Positions 25,828 through 33,973 of a stretch of 55,249 bases of DNA are shown here, piece after piece (position 1 is the stretch's first letter; every line of letters begins with the position of its first letter). Source of the stretch: Roseibium sp. TrichSKD4 (GTDB lineage: Bacteria > Pseudomonadota > Alphaproteobacteria > Rhizobiales > Stappiaceae); contig NZ_GL476319.1 of assembly GCF_000148725.1 (NCBI RefSeq), positions 398,377 through 453,625 of the forward strand, written 5' to 3'. The notes beneath the pieces are model-generated. The model worked only from the letters and a program-made list of their open reading frames with translations. It was not told the origin of the DNA and made no database searches. The translations under genes were made by a program, and so were the position numbers.

Positions 25828-26483
25828 ATGGCGCACAGGACCTCGGCGGCCAGATGGGTTTTGGCCCCATTGAAATCGAAGAAAACGAGCCGAACTTTCA
25901 TGCCGAATGGGAAGAGCGTGCCTTTGCCCTCACCCTTGCCATGGGTATGACCGGCAGCTGGAACATTGATACCTCCCGCCATGCCCGCGAGACGTTGCAT
26001 CCCGTCGATTATCTCTCTTCTAGCTATTACGAAATCTGGACCAAGGGTCTGGAAAAGCTACTGCTGAACGCGGGGCTGGTTTCAGCGGAAGAACTGAAGG
26101 CCCGAGCAGCGCTTGGCCCGGCAGCTCCGGTCAAGCGGATCGCCAAGGCGCAGGACGTTGCCACGATCCTCGCCAAGGGTGGGCCTGCTGACCGACCAGA
26201 AACGCAGGCCGCACGTTACAAGGTGGGCGACAAGGTGCGCACCAAACGCATGCACCCGGAAGGCCACACCCGTCTGCCGCGCTATGCCCGCAACTGCATT
26301 GGCGTAATCGAGGCCGTTCACGGCGTTCATGTCTTCCCGGACAGCAATGCTGCCGGAAAGGGCGAAGCACCGACCTGGCTTTATAATGTCACCTTCAAGG
26401 GAAAGGACGTCTGGGGCGAGGACAGCGACCCGACCCTGACCCTCCAGATTGACTTGTGGGAGCCCTATCTTGACCCCGCCTGA
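25824..26483 (+). CDS. nthB: Nitrile hydratase, beta subunit
   Basis: 219 residues. The N-terminus [20 protein letters not shown] is the beta-subunit hallmark, then [20 protein letters not shown] and [20 protein letters not shown]. The C-terminal SH3-like barrel reads [20 protein letters not shown] and ends with [20 protein letters not shown]. It overlaps the alpha gene (ATGA) and its own end is overlapped by the accessory gene. It forms the heterodimer interface and part of the active site. Confidence 0.94.
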   Translation: MNGAQDLGGQMGFGPIEIEENEPNFHAEWEERAFALTLAMGMTGSWNIDTSRHARETLHPVDYLSSSYYEIWTKGLEKLLLNAGLVSAEELKARAALGPAAPVKRIAKAQDVATILAKGGPADRPETQAARYKVGDKVRTKRMHPEGHTRLPRYARNCIGVIEAVHGVHVFPDSNAAGKGEAPTWLYNVTFKGKDVWGEDSDPTLTLQIDLWEPYLDPA

Positions 26484-26826
26484 CCTTCTCGCCGCCCTGC
26501 CCGCCATTCCGAAAGATGAAGGCGGACCGGTTTTTGCCGCTCCGTGGGAAGCCCGCGTTTTTGCCATGACCCTGAAGGCTCATGACGCAGGCCTCTTCAG
26601 CTGGAACGAATGGGCGGAAACCCTTGGCACCGAACTACACAAGGATGATGATCTGCCTTTGGGCACAACCGCCCCCGGCTACTACGACCATTGGCTCGCT
26701 GCATTTGAAAAACTGCTGACCGCAAAGGGCATCGCTGCAGGATCGGCCCTCTCAGACCTCAAGCAGGCTTGGGACAATGCGGCCAAATCCACGCCGCACG
26801 GCGAACCAATAGAGTTGACACGATAA
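26470..26826 (+). CDS. Nitrile hydratase accessory (activator) protein
   Basis: 118 residues. It resembles the N-terminal half of the beta subunit (PVFAAPWEARVFAMTLKAHD, SWNEWAETLGTEL, GYYDHWLAAFEKLLTAKGIA), as small activators of the P14K/NhlE kind do. I place the start at TTG 26470 because GTGGGAG lies 7 nt upstream; a TTG at 26449 is also in frame. Such proteins escort the alpha subunit and help load cobalt and oxidise the claw cysteines. It is the last gene of the operon; a repeat cluster begins 20 nt after it. Confidence 0.85.
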   Translation: MTPPDLLAALPAIPKDEGGPVFAAPWEARVFAMTLKAHDAGLFSWNEWAETLGTELHKDDDLPLGTTAPGYYDHWLAAFEKLLTAKGIAAGSALSDLKQAWDNAAKSTPHGEPIELTR

Positions 26827-26845
26827 GTTCGAAGTCGCTTCACCG

Positions 26846-26912
26846 CCGTCCCGGATTTGATCAGGAAGCATCTAAGTTGCTGCAGGAAGTCCCGGCTCAT
26901 AGGCCGGGACGG
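26846..26912. repeat. 67-bp palindromic intergenic repeat, copy 1
   Basis: Bounded by CCGTCCCGG (26846-26854) and its inverse CCGGGACGG (26904-26912). It aligns along its length with the copy at 26962-27028, also 67 bp. Short GC-rich units of this kind are scattered in many alphaproteobacterial genomes. Confidence 0.75.
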
Positions 26913-26961
26913 CATCTCAGGTGCAACGATACTTCCGGAAAAGCTCAAGCCTGTGGGGGCC

Positions 26962-27028
26962 CTGTCCCGGACCTGATCCGGGACCTTCCCAACGGCTGCA
27001 TAAGGCCCCGGCGCAAAGGCCGGGACGG
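26962..27028. repeat. 67-bp palindromic intergenic repeat, copy 2
   Basis: Bounded by CTGTCCCGG (26962-26970) and CCGGGACGG (27020-27028), same length and orientation as copy 1. It contains a second internal dyad, TCCCGG-acctgat-CCGGGA. It lies between the nitrile hydratase operon and a convergent methyltransferase gene, where it may also help end transcription. Confidence 0.75.
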
Positions 27029-27046
27029 CAGAACAAAACTCTGAGA

Positions 27047-27640
27047 TCAGCGAACCGGCTTGACAAGCCGCATGCGCCAGGTGACGTTCTTCTTGTCCGA
27101 GGTCAGGCGATAATCGTCGAGGACGTCCCACTTTGCCTCATCGTCCGTCGCACCCCAAAGCTTGGCAATCAGCTTGTTGGCTCCGGAAGTCGGCTTGTTC
27201 GGTGCATACATCGAAAACGCGATGACCCCGTCTTCCTTCAAGAACGGCACATAGCGGGCAACAACCGCGCCGGGATCTTCGGCAAAATGCAGCACTTCGT
27301 TGAAGACGATGGCCGAAAAGGTTTCGCCTTCATTCGGCGTGAAGGTGTGCATATCCCCAGCCCGCAAGGACGCAATCTCTGGATCAACATTGGCGATTTT
27401 CAGAGAAGCCGGGGATAGGTCGACACCGACATAGCGCTTCAACCCCATCGGTGCGAGGCGCTCATACAAAAGCCCTTCACCACACCCGATATCCAGAACC
27501 TCGGCATTGCTTTCTGTCAGATTGAGCCACATGCCGATAATGCCATAACGCCCGCTTTCTGGCAGCGAGCGCAAGAACGCCCAGCGCCCGGCTTCATATT
27601 CTTCATCCCACCCTGCAGCGGTGCTGGCATTTTTCGACAT
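27047..27640 (-). CDS. Class I SAM-dependent methyltransferase
   Basis: 197 residues from ATG 27640, chosen because TGGAG lies 6-7 nt upstream; a TTG at 27652 is in frame. SAM-binding motif I is VLDIGCGEGLLYERL, motif II is YVGVDLSPASLKIA, and the post-motif is FSAIVFNEVLHFAEDPGAVV. The sequence resembles small-molecule methyltransferases of the Methyltransf_11/UbiE-like group. It follows the ABC-transporter operon on the same strand, after a strong hairpin (27663-27686), so it may be a separate unit or a weakly read distal gene. The substrate is unknown. Confidence 0.8.
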   Translation of the reverse strand: MSKNASTAAGWDEEYEAGRWAFLRSLPESGRYGIIGMWLNLTESNAEVLDIGCGEGLLYERLAPMGLKRYVGVDLSPASLKIANVDPEIASLRAGDMHTFTPNEGETFSAIVFNEVLHFAEDPGAVVARYVPFLKEDGVIAFSMYAPNKPTSGANKLIAKLWGATDDEAKWDVLDDYRLTSDKKNVTWRMRLVKPVR

Positions 27641-27656
27641 AAGGTACTCCAACCTG

Positions 27657-27686
27657 CAATAACCGCCTGCGGAGGAACGCAGGCGG
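27657..27686 (-). terminator. Terminator-like hairpin at the end of the ABC transporter operon
   Basis: CCGCCTGCG (27663-27671) pairs perfectly with CGCAGGCGG (27678-27686) around a 6-nt loop. On the minus strand TTATTG follows, so the U-run is poor. It lies 20 nt after the permease stop. Confidence 0.5.
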
Positions 27687-27706
27687 GAGAAAATCTTGAT
27701 AACAGA

Positions 27707-28894
27707 TCACTTATAGGGATCGGCAGCGTCGCGCAAACCGTCGCCAAGGAAGTTGAACGCCAGAACCACAATAATGATCGGGATAACCGGTGCCATGAGC
27801 CAAGGATAGACCGTCACCACCGAGATATTCTGCGCTTCATTGAGCAAAACACCCCAGGAAACGGACGGGCGGCGAAGCCCGAGGTTCAGGAACGACAGCG
27901 CCGTTTCCCCCAAAATCATGGAGGGAATGGACAGCGTGGCAGACGCGATCACGTGACTGGAGAAGCCTGGAAGCAGATGGCGGGTAATCACCCGCTTTGG
28001 CTTTGCCCCCATCAAAACGGCAGCCTTCGCGTATTCTTCTTCGCGCAAGGACAACAGCTTGGAGCGCACGGCGCGGGCCAGTCCTGGCCAGTCCAGCAAC
28101 CCGAGAATGATCGTCAAGCCGAAATAAATCCAAACCGGGCTCCACGTCACCGGCAAGGCAGCAGAAAGCGCCATCCAGAGCGGCAACTCGGGCAGCGAGC
28201 GCATGATCTCGATCACACGCTGGATCAGGTTATCGGCAATACCGCCGAAATACCCAGCAATCCCACCAAAAAAGAGCCCCAGAACGATAGAAATCGTCAC
28301 CCCGACGAGGCCAACGGTGAGTGAGAGACGCGCTCCATAGACCAGACCTGAGAACATGTCCCGCCCGAGCCTGTCAGTGCCGAGCAGAAACAGCGTTCCG
28401 CCTTCCGCCGGGCAGAACAAATGAAAGCTCCCGTCCCAAAGGCCCCAGAATTGGTACTCATCGCCAAAACAGAAATACCGGATCGGTTGAACATCGGTTC
28501 GGTCTTCAGAAAAGACCCACTTCATGCTGTTCAGATCGACCTCAGATTTCATGCCATAGACAAATGGGCCGACGAACTGCCCCTCGTGGAAGAGATGCAC
28601 ACTTTGCGGGGGCGCATAAAGGTGTTGGCTGTCGCGCGTGTTGGCCGTGTAAGGAGCGATTACTTCTGCAAACGGCACACACAAGTAAAACAGGATGAGA
28701 ACCACTCCCGACCAGACCGCAAGCTTGTGGCGTTTGAACTTCCACCACATGATCTGCCATTGAGAGGCCTGATAGAAGCGCTCCTGCTCCGGTGAGAGCT
28801 CTTCTGTTGTTGCCGGGTTAAACGGCGTCGGGTCTACATAATGCTCGACCTCATGCGCCGCTGCTTCGGGCTTTTTATCCAGATGATCGGTCAT
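27707..28894 (-). CDS. Peptide/oligosaccharide ABC transporter permease, OppC type
   Basis: 395 residues. A long cytoplasmic N-terminus (~70 residues, QASQWQIMWWKFKRHKLAVW before the first helix) is followed by a periplasmic loop of ~90 residues. The DppC/OppC domain (LGTDRLGRDMFSGLVYGARL, EAA loop EEYAKAAVLMGAKPKRVITR) ends with FLGDGLRDAADPYK. It overlaps the other permease gene by 4 nt and is last of four transport genes. The long extra N-terminal loop is found in a subgroup of the family. Confidence 0.9.
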   Translation of the reverse strand: MTDHLDKKPEAAAHEVEHYVDPTPFNPATTEELSPEQERFYQASQWQIMWWKFKRHKLAVWSGVVLILFYLCVPFAEVIAPYTANTRDSQHLYAPPQSVHLFHEGQFVGPFVYGMKSEVDLNSMKWVFSEDRTDVQPIRYFCFGDEYQFWGLWDGSFHLFCPAEGGTLFLLGTDRLGRDMFSGLVYGARLSLTVGLVGVTISIVLGLFFGGIAGYFGGIADNLIQRVIEIMRSLPELPLWMALSAALPVTWSPVWIYFGLTIILGLLDWPGLARAVRSKLLSLREEEYAKAAVLMGAKPKRVITRHLLPGFSSHVIASATLSIPSMILGETALSFLNLGLRRPSVSWGVLLNEAQNISVVTVYPWLMAPVIPIIIVVLAFNFLGDGLRDAADPYK

Positions 28895-29916
28895 TGGGAT
28901 GCCCTCCCCCCGAGACGAATTCGTGGGTCAAGCACCGCGAGCAAGAGGTCTGAAATCAACATGCCAATCAGGGTCAAAATGGCCACAAACAGAAGTATGA
29001 ACCCGGACAAGAACTGGTCCTGGCTTTGAAGCGCTGACAAGAGCACAGGCCCAACCGTTGGAAGGTTGAGCACTACAGATACAATCACCGAGCCCGACAC
29101 CATGGATGGGATGAGATTGCCAATATCGGCGATGAACGGGTTCAACGCCATGCGCAGCGGATATTTCACCAGCAACTGGCCTTCCCGCAAACCTTTGGCT
29201 CGCCCCGTCGTCACATATTGCTTGTGCAGCTCGTCAAGCAGGTTGGCGCGCAGCCGCCGGATCATAGCCGCTGTGCCGGATGTTCCAATCACAATGGTCG
29301 GAACGATCAAGTGCGCCAAAACCGAGAGTGCTTTATCCACGCTCCATGGTTGGTCAATGTACTCAGGCGCCATAAGACCGCCGACAGACAGGCCGAACCA
29401 GCGATTGAACAGATAAAGCAAGATCAAACCGAGCAGGAAGTTTGGTGTTGCCAACCCGATATAGCCAAGGAAAGTAAACCCGTAGTCCCCCCAGGAATAT
29501 TGGCGGGTCGCAGAGTAAATCCCGATTGGAAAGGACAGCACGTAGACGAACAATATGGTGGCAAAATTCAGAAAAACGGTCAGTGGCAGCGTTGGGCCGA
29601 CAACTTCAGCAACCGGCTTGTCGAACTCAAACGACCACCCCCAATTGCCCTGAAGCAGGCCGTCAAATCCGTGCGGCCCCGGCCAGGCCCCGATCCAGAT
29701 AAGGTAGCGCTCAAAAAACGGTCGATCCAACGCGAATTCCTTACGAAGGAACTCCAACTTGGCAACAGAGGATTGTTCACCAGAAGACTTCAGCGCAGCA
29801 ATCTGGTTGGTAATGTAATCGCCCGCTGGCAATTCGATAATAAAGAATGTCAGGAAACTGATCACGAACAAGGTCGGGATCATCAGCAATATTCGCCGGA
29901 AAATGTAAAACAGCAC
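28891..29916 (-). CDS. Peptide/oligosaccharide ABC transporter permease, OppB type
   Basis: 341 residues. It opens MLFYIFRRILLMIPTLFVIS, the OppB/DppB hallmark, and has the EAA loop QYVTTGRAKGLREGQLLVKY. About six transmembrane helices. It pairs with the OppC-type permease, whose gene overlaps its end. A 116-bp gap with a hairpin separates it from the binding-protein gene upstream. Confidence 0.91.
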   Translation of the reverse strand: MLFYIFRRILLMIPTLFVISFLTFFIIELPAGDYITNQIAALKSSGEQSSVAKLEFLRKEFALDRPFFERYLIWIGAWPGPHGFDGLLQGNWGWSFEFDKPVAEVVGPTLPLTVFLNFATILFVYVLSFPIGIYSATRQYSWGDYGFTFLGYIGLATPNFLLGLILLYLFNRWFGLSVGGLMAPEYIDQPWSVDKALSVLAHLIVPTIVIGTSGTAAMIRRLRANLLDELHKQYVTTGRAKGLREGQLLVKYPLRMALNPFIADIGNLIPSMVSGSVIVSVVLNLPTVGPVLLSALQSQDQFLSGFILLFVAILTLIGMLISDLLLAVLDPRIRLGGRASQ

Positions 29917-29992
29917 CCGTTTTGCCCCTGTCGCGTTCCGCGCAACCAGACCCTTTGCCTGGCCCCCATTATTATCTCATTTCAATTGGCGA

Positions 29993-30009
29993 AGCGGAGA
30001 AGCTCCGCT
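29993..30009 (-). terminator. Hairpin between binding-protein and permease genes
   Basis: AGCGGAG (29993-29999) pairs with CTCCGCT (30003-30009) around a 3-nt loop and no U-run follows. Its place just after the binding-protein gene parallels the hairpin in the liv operon. It probably stabilises the upstream mRNA. Confidence 0.4.
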
Positions 30010-30032
30010 GCACCATTTTCGTTTTCGGCTGA

Positions 30033-31922
30033 TTATTGATCAGCGAGGAAGAACTCGTCCATGCGGTGAACGCCGAACTGCGCGCCCGGATCCCAGCCAT
30101 AGAAAGTATCTGTCGGCACGTTTTTCACGCCATTGACCACCACCGGCTGACGAACCGCCGACACCAGGCCGATCTGGATCGTTTCCTCAGCATGGATTTC
30201 CAGGGTTTCGGTCCAGATGTCTTCCCGCTCCTTTTTAGATCGGGAAGAAAGCCAAGCCTCATAGAGTTCAGTTAGACGGATTGCGGGCTCCCAATCGGGC
30301 TTTTCGCCGCCCTCTCCGTTGGTCTCATAATAGTCACCCCACGCAAACCAGTTGAGGCGCTCGCCCAAAACCGGAGCGTAATCAACTGGCGGCATTTCGG
30401 ACGTCGGAATGCCATTTTCAAACCCGGTCCAGACGGACATGACCAGATCCCCGGTGATCGCACGTTCCCTCAAAATGTCCCGCTGGCTCGGTTTGACGAA
30501 CAGCTTGATGCCGATCTCCTTCCAGGTCTCGGCCACCAGTTCAAGAGCATCTGCCTGGGTCTGGCTTTCACCTGCTGTTTCAATGATGATTTCAAGCGGC
30601 CGCCCATCTGGCAGCATCCGCACACCGTCTCCTCGGCGCTCAGTCAAGCCAAGCTCGTCCAGCAGGGCATTGGCCTTGTCCGGATCATACTCAGCCCACT
30701 TGGTCACATATTCAGGCATGAACAGCGGACTTGCTGACAGCACTGTGTCATTGCCAGCCCGGCCCAACCCGAAATACAGCACCCGGTTGACCATTTGCCG
30801 GTCGATGCCGAGCGACAGGGCATGGCGGAACCGCTTGTCACGGTTGAGCTCCCGCCAGACCGGATCTTTGACTGTGAGGTTCGGCAGGATCGAGATTTCC
30901 GATCCCTTGGTGTTGAGCCAGAGGTTTGTTGTGTACCCCTGCTGCGCTTCTCCTTGCTTCAACACCGTAATGTCAGCAAAGGACAGGTTGCGGGCCTGAA
31001 GGTGAGTTTCGCCTGCCTGCGTCTTGGCTGGGATCAACTTGCCATCTGCAACCGTCATGATGATTTGATCGATATAGGGCAGTTGCTGACCTGCCTTATC
31101 AACGCGGTGGTAATAGGGGTTGCGGTGCAACTTGAACCGGCGGTCGCTGTCATCAGCCTTGCGTATCCAAGGCTGAAGGCTTGGCAGCTCCACATTCCGC
31201 GCGTTGTACAAATCATCTTTTTTGTTGTGAAGCGGCGCCCAGCTGCGTGCCTTCACCTTGGCGGCCTGTTCTGTGATGAAGTCCGGATCGCCATATTTTT
31301 CGTGGAACTGCTTCAGATAATGTGCCGGACGATAGATGAACGGCGGGCGCGACTTCGCAAGTTCTGGCAGAAACAGCGGGTTCGGATCATCCCACGTGTA
31401 ACGAACGGTAGTCTCGTCCAGAACTTCAAATTTTGGAGGTTTACCATTGGCCAAAAGAAACGGTGGCAAGCCTACCGGTGTCAGGCTTTCATTGGACGCA
31501 ACATCCTCAAAATAGTACCGAAGGTCCTCCGCGCCAAACGGATGGCCGTCAGACCATTTATGGCCAGCGCGCGTCTTCAGCGTGAAGATGCGCCCATCTT
31601 CTATTTCCACGCCTTCCAGAATATCTGGAACCAACTCCAGTTTTTCATTGTAACCAACAAGGCGCGCATACCCCCAAACATTGATCAATCGCACATCCTT
31701 GGAACGGCCAATCAAGGTGCTCAACGTACCACCCGGTTTGCCGATTTCGCGACCGGAGGCCGTAAGATCCACGATTAAAGGTTCAGACGGTACGCGTTCC
31801 GCAACCGGGGGCAGCGAACTGTCCAGCCCCGGTGTTTCCTTCAACTCCAAAGCCGAGGCGGACATCAATCCAAGCGAGGTTGCAAAAACGCCTGCAAACC
31901 CCAGGCTTTTCCAAAACGTCAT
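30033..31922 (-). CDS. ABC transporter substrate-binding protein, family 5 (oligopeptide/oligosaccharide type)
   Basis: 629 residues, long for the family (usually ~500-550). It has a signal peptide (SLGFAGVFATSLGLMSASAL). The SBP_bac_5 pattern includes YARLVGYNEKLELVPDILEG, FTLKTRAGHKWSDGHPFGAE and RDKRFRHALSLGIDRQMVNR. The start ATG overlaps the ATPase stop by 4 nt. Relatives of this length bind oligosaccharides (for example alpha-galactosides in rhizobia) as well as peptides, so the ligand is open. Confidence 0.88.
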   Translation of the reverse strand: MTFWKSLGFAGVFATSLGLMSASALELKETPGLDSSLPPVAERVPSEPLIVDLTASGREIGKPGGTLSTLIGRSKDVRLINVWGYARLVGYNEKLELVPDILEGVEIEDGRIFTLKTRAGHKWSDGHPFGAEDLRYYFEDVASNESLTPVGLPPFLLANGKPPKFEVLDETTVRYTWDDPNPLFLPELAKSRPPFIYRPAHYLKQFHEKYGDPDFITEQAAKVKARSWAPLHNKKDDLYNARNVELPSLQPWIRKADDSDRRFKLHRNPYYHRVDKAGQQLPYIDQIIMTVADGKLIPAKTQAGETHLQARNLSFADITVLKQGEAQQGYTTNLWLNTKGSEISILPNLTVKDPVWRELNRDKRFRHALSLGIDRQMVNRVLYFGLGRAGNDTVLSASPLFMPEYVTKWAEYDPDKANALLDELGLTERRGDGVRMLPDGRPLEIIIETAGESQTQADALELVAETWKEIGIKLFVKPSQRDILRERAITGDLVMSVWTGFENGIPTSEMPPVDYAPVLGERLNWFAWGDYYETNGEGGEKPDWEPAIRLTELYEAWLSSRSKKEREDIWTETLEIHAEETIQIGLVSAVRQPVVVNGVKNVPTDTFYGWDPGAQFGVHRMDEFFLADQ

Positions 31923-33805
31923 GCTGCTGTTCCCTCCAGTGCCCGGGCCTCTTGAAGGCCCGGTGCACAGACAAAATGTTCAGGTTCCATCTCGATCAGT
32001 GTTGGAGCAACGCCAGCTTCCAGACGGAACGGTTCGGGCCAGGATGCGGGTTCAGATGCCCGGTTTTCATCCAGCGCCGCAAAATCAAGCGGTGTGTTCA
32101 GATCAGGTTCGGGCACGGCAGACAACAGCGCCTGCGTATAGGGGTGAAGCGGGTTTGACACGATCTCCCGCGTCTCTCCAATTTCCACCACGCGCCCGCG
32201 GCACATCACAGCTATGCGATCAGCGATATAGTCCACCACAGCCAGATTGTGGCTGACAAACAGATAGGTCAGGTTCAAATCGCGTTTGAGATCCTGCAAC
32301 AGATTGAGGATCTGCGCTTGCACCGACACATCCAATGCAGATGTCGGCTCATCACATAATAAGAACTCCGGATTGAGCGCCAGCGCCCGCGCAATGCCGA
32401 TTCGTTGACGTTGGCCGCCCGAAAACGAATGCGGGTAGCGCCGCAAAAAACGTGCGTCGAGCCCAACAAGTGACATCAGGCTTCGTGCGCGATCCGCTCG
32501 TTCAGAAGGCGTTCCAATCCCGTGGATTTCCAGCGGCTCGATCAGCACATCATTGATGGTCATGCGCGGATTGAGCGAGGAAAAGGGATCCTGAAAGATC
32601 AACTGAACGCGCCGACGATAATCCATCAGATCATCGCCGGTGAGGTCGGCAATATCTCGAAGGCCATCACCGTGATTGTAACAGACAGCCCCCTCGTCGA
32701 TTTCCATGGCCCGCAAAATCGCCTTGGCTGCTGTTGTCTTGCCCGAGCCAGATTCCCCAACCAGTCCAAGGCACTCCCCGCGCCGGATGGTCAGGTTCAC
32801 CTGGTCCAGAGCGGTGACAAACGACTTGCTGCTGGAAAATAGCCCACTTTTGCGCAAACCGAACCGCTTGGTGATGTTTTTCACGTCGACCAGCGGCTCA
32901 CCAGGCGCGACCTTGCACTCCGTGCGACCTTGCTTCAGATCGTCCGCTTTCACCTCAATCGGGCGGATCGGGGCAAGCCGCTCGTCCTTATCCATGTGAA
33001 AGCTGGGCACCGCATTTAGCAGCGCTTTCAGATAATCATGCTTCGGGTTGGAGAAGAGCTGCTGAGCAGTCCCGCGCTCCATAATCCGCCCGTGATAGAT
33101 CACCACAACTTCGTCGGCCATATTTGCAACCACCCCGAAATCATGGGTGATCATCAAAACTGACATCTTAAGTTCAGACTGCACTTCCTTGATAAGTTTC
33201 AGGATTTCCGCCTGGATAGTCACATCAAGGGCAGTGGTTGGTTCATCTGCAATCAAGAGCGCGGGATGGCAAATCATTGCCATTGCGATCATGGCACGCT
33301 GACGAAGCCCGCCGGACAGCTCGAATGGATAGGCATCCAGCGCGCGTTTGGGATCAGGAAAACGCACCAGACGAAGCATTTCCTGCGTGAGTTCACGCGC
33401 TTCCGGACCTCCCACATTGCGATGAAGTAGCACGGCTTCACCTATCTGATCGCCGATCGTATGCAATGGTGACAGCGATGTCATAGGTTCTTGAAAGATA
33501 ATCGACACACGGTTGCCACGGAGCTGACGCATCCGCGCTCCCTTGCGATCAAGGCTACCAATGTCGACAGGGTCTATCTCACCAGAGGGATCACTCAGGA
33601 CAACTTGGCCAGACGAGATAACAGCCGATGGCGGCAACAGCCCCATGATTGTTTGAGAAATAACCGTTTTTCCGGAGCCGGATTCACCGACCAAGGCCAC
33701 CGTTTTGTTTTCGGGAACGGCGAAAGTGACGTCATCTACAGCCCGGACTTTGCCCTCGGCCGTATGAAAATCGACAGATAGTCCCTCAACTGAGAGAACA
33801 TTCAC
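31919..33805 (-). CDS. Dual-domain peptide/oligosaccharide ABC transporter ATPase (OppD-OppF fusion)
   Basis: 628 residues from GTG 33805, preceded by AGGGAGGG; an in-frame ATG at 33838 lacks a ribosome-binding site. Two complete ATPase domains occur in tandem. The first has Walker A GESGSGKT, signature LSGGLRQR and Walker B LLIADEPTTALD. The second has Walker A GESGSGKTT, signature FSGGQRQRIGIARAL and LLCDEPTSALD. An oligopeptide-transporter C-terminal extension follows the second. A single polypeptide therefore does the work of OppD and OppF. It is the first gene of the four-gene operon. Confidence 0.91.
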   Translation of the reverse strand: MNVLSVEGLSVDFHTAEGKVRAVDDVTFAVPENKTVALVGESGSGKTVISQTIMGLLPPSAVISSGQVVLSDPSGEIDPVDIGSLDRKGARMRQLRGNRVSIIFQEPMTSLSPLHTIGDQIGEAVLLHRNVGGPEARELTQEMLRLVRFPDPKRALDAYPFELSGGLRQRAMIAMAMICHPALLIADEPTTALDVTIQAEILKLIKEVQSELKMSVLMITHDFGVVANMADEVVVIYHGRIMERGTAQQLFSNPKHDYLKALLNAVPSFHMDKDERLAPIRPIEVKADDLKQGRTECKVAPGEPLVDVKNITKRFGLRKSGLFSSSKSFVTALDQVNLTIRRGECLGLVGESGSGKTTAAKAILRAMEIDEGAVCYNHGDGLRDIADLTGDDLMDYRRRVQLIFQDPFSSLNPRMTINDVLIEPLEIHGIGTPSERADRARSLMSLVGLDARFLRRYPHSFSGGQRQRIGIARALALNPEFLLCDEPTSALDVSVQAQILNLLQDLKRDLNLTYLFVSHNLAVVDYIADRIAVMCRGRVVEIGETREIVSNPLHPYTQALLSAVPEPDLNTPLDFAALDENRASEPASWPEPFRLEAGVAPTLIEMEPEHFVCAPGLQEARALEGTAA

Positions 33806-33973
33806 GTTATCGTCCCTCCCTGCTTCCGCATAGTGCACACTAAGCCTCTAGCGCGCAGGAAAGACAACCATATTTACAGTCATCACTGCAATGCGGACTT
33901 CGTAAAAGTTTCAATAGGCTTTGAGAATAGTATGATTATGAGCCAGCCTATGGTTCAAAAACGGCGTGAGTTG

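Noticed and set aside
24985-27028. The repeats around the nitrile hydratase genes as a CRISPR array
   Set aside because: There are too few copies, they are palindromic end to end, spacing is irregular and no cas genes are nearby.
30795-31778. A 327-codon open frame on the plus strand
   Set aside because: It lies wholly antisense to the binding-protein gene and shows no domain or ribosome-binding site.
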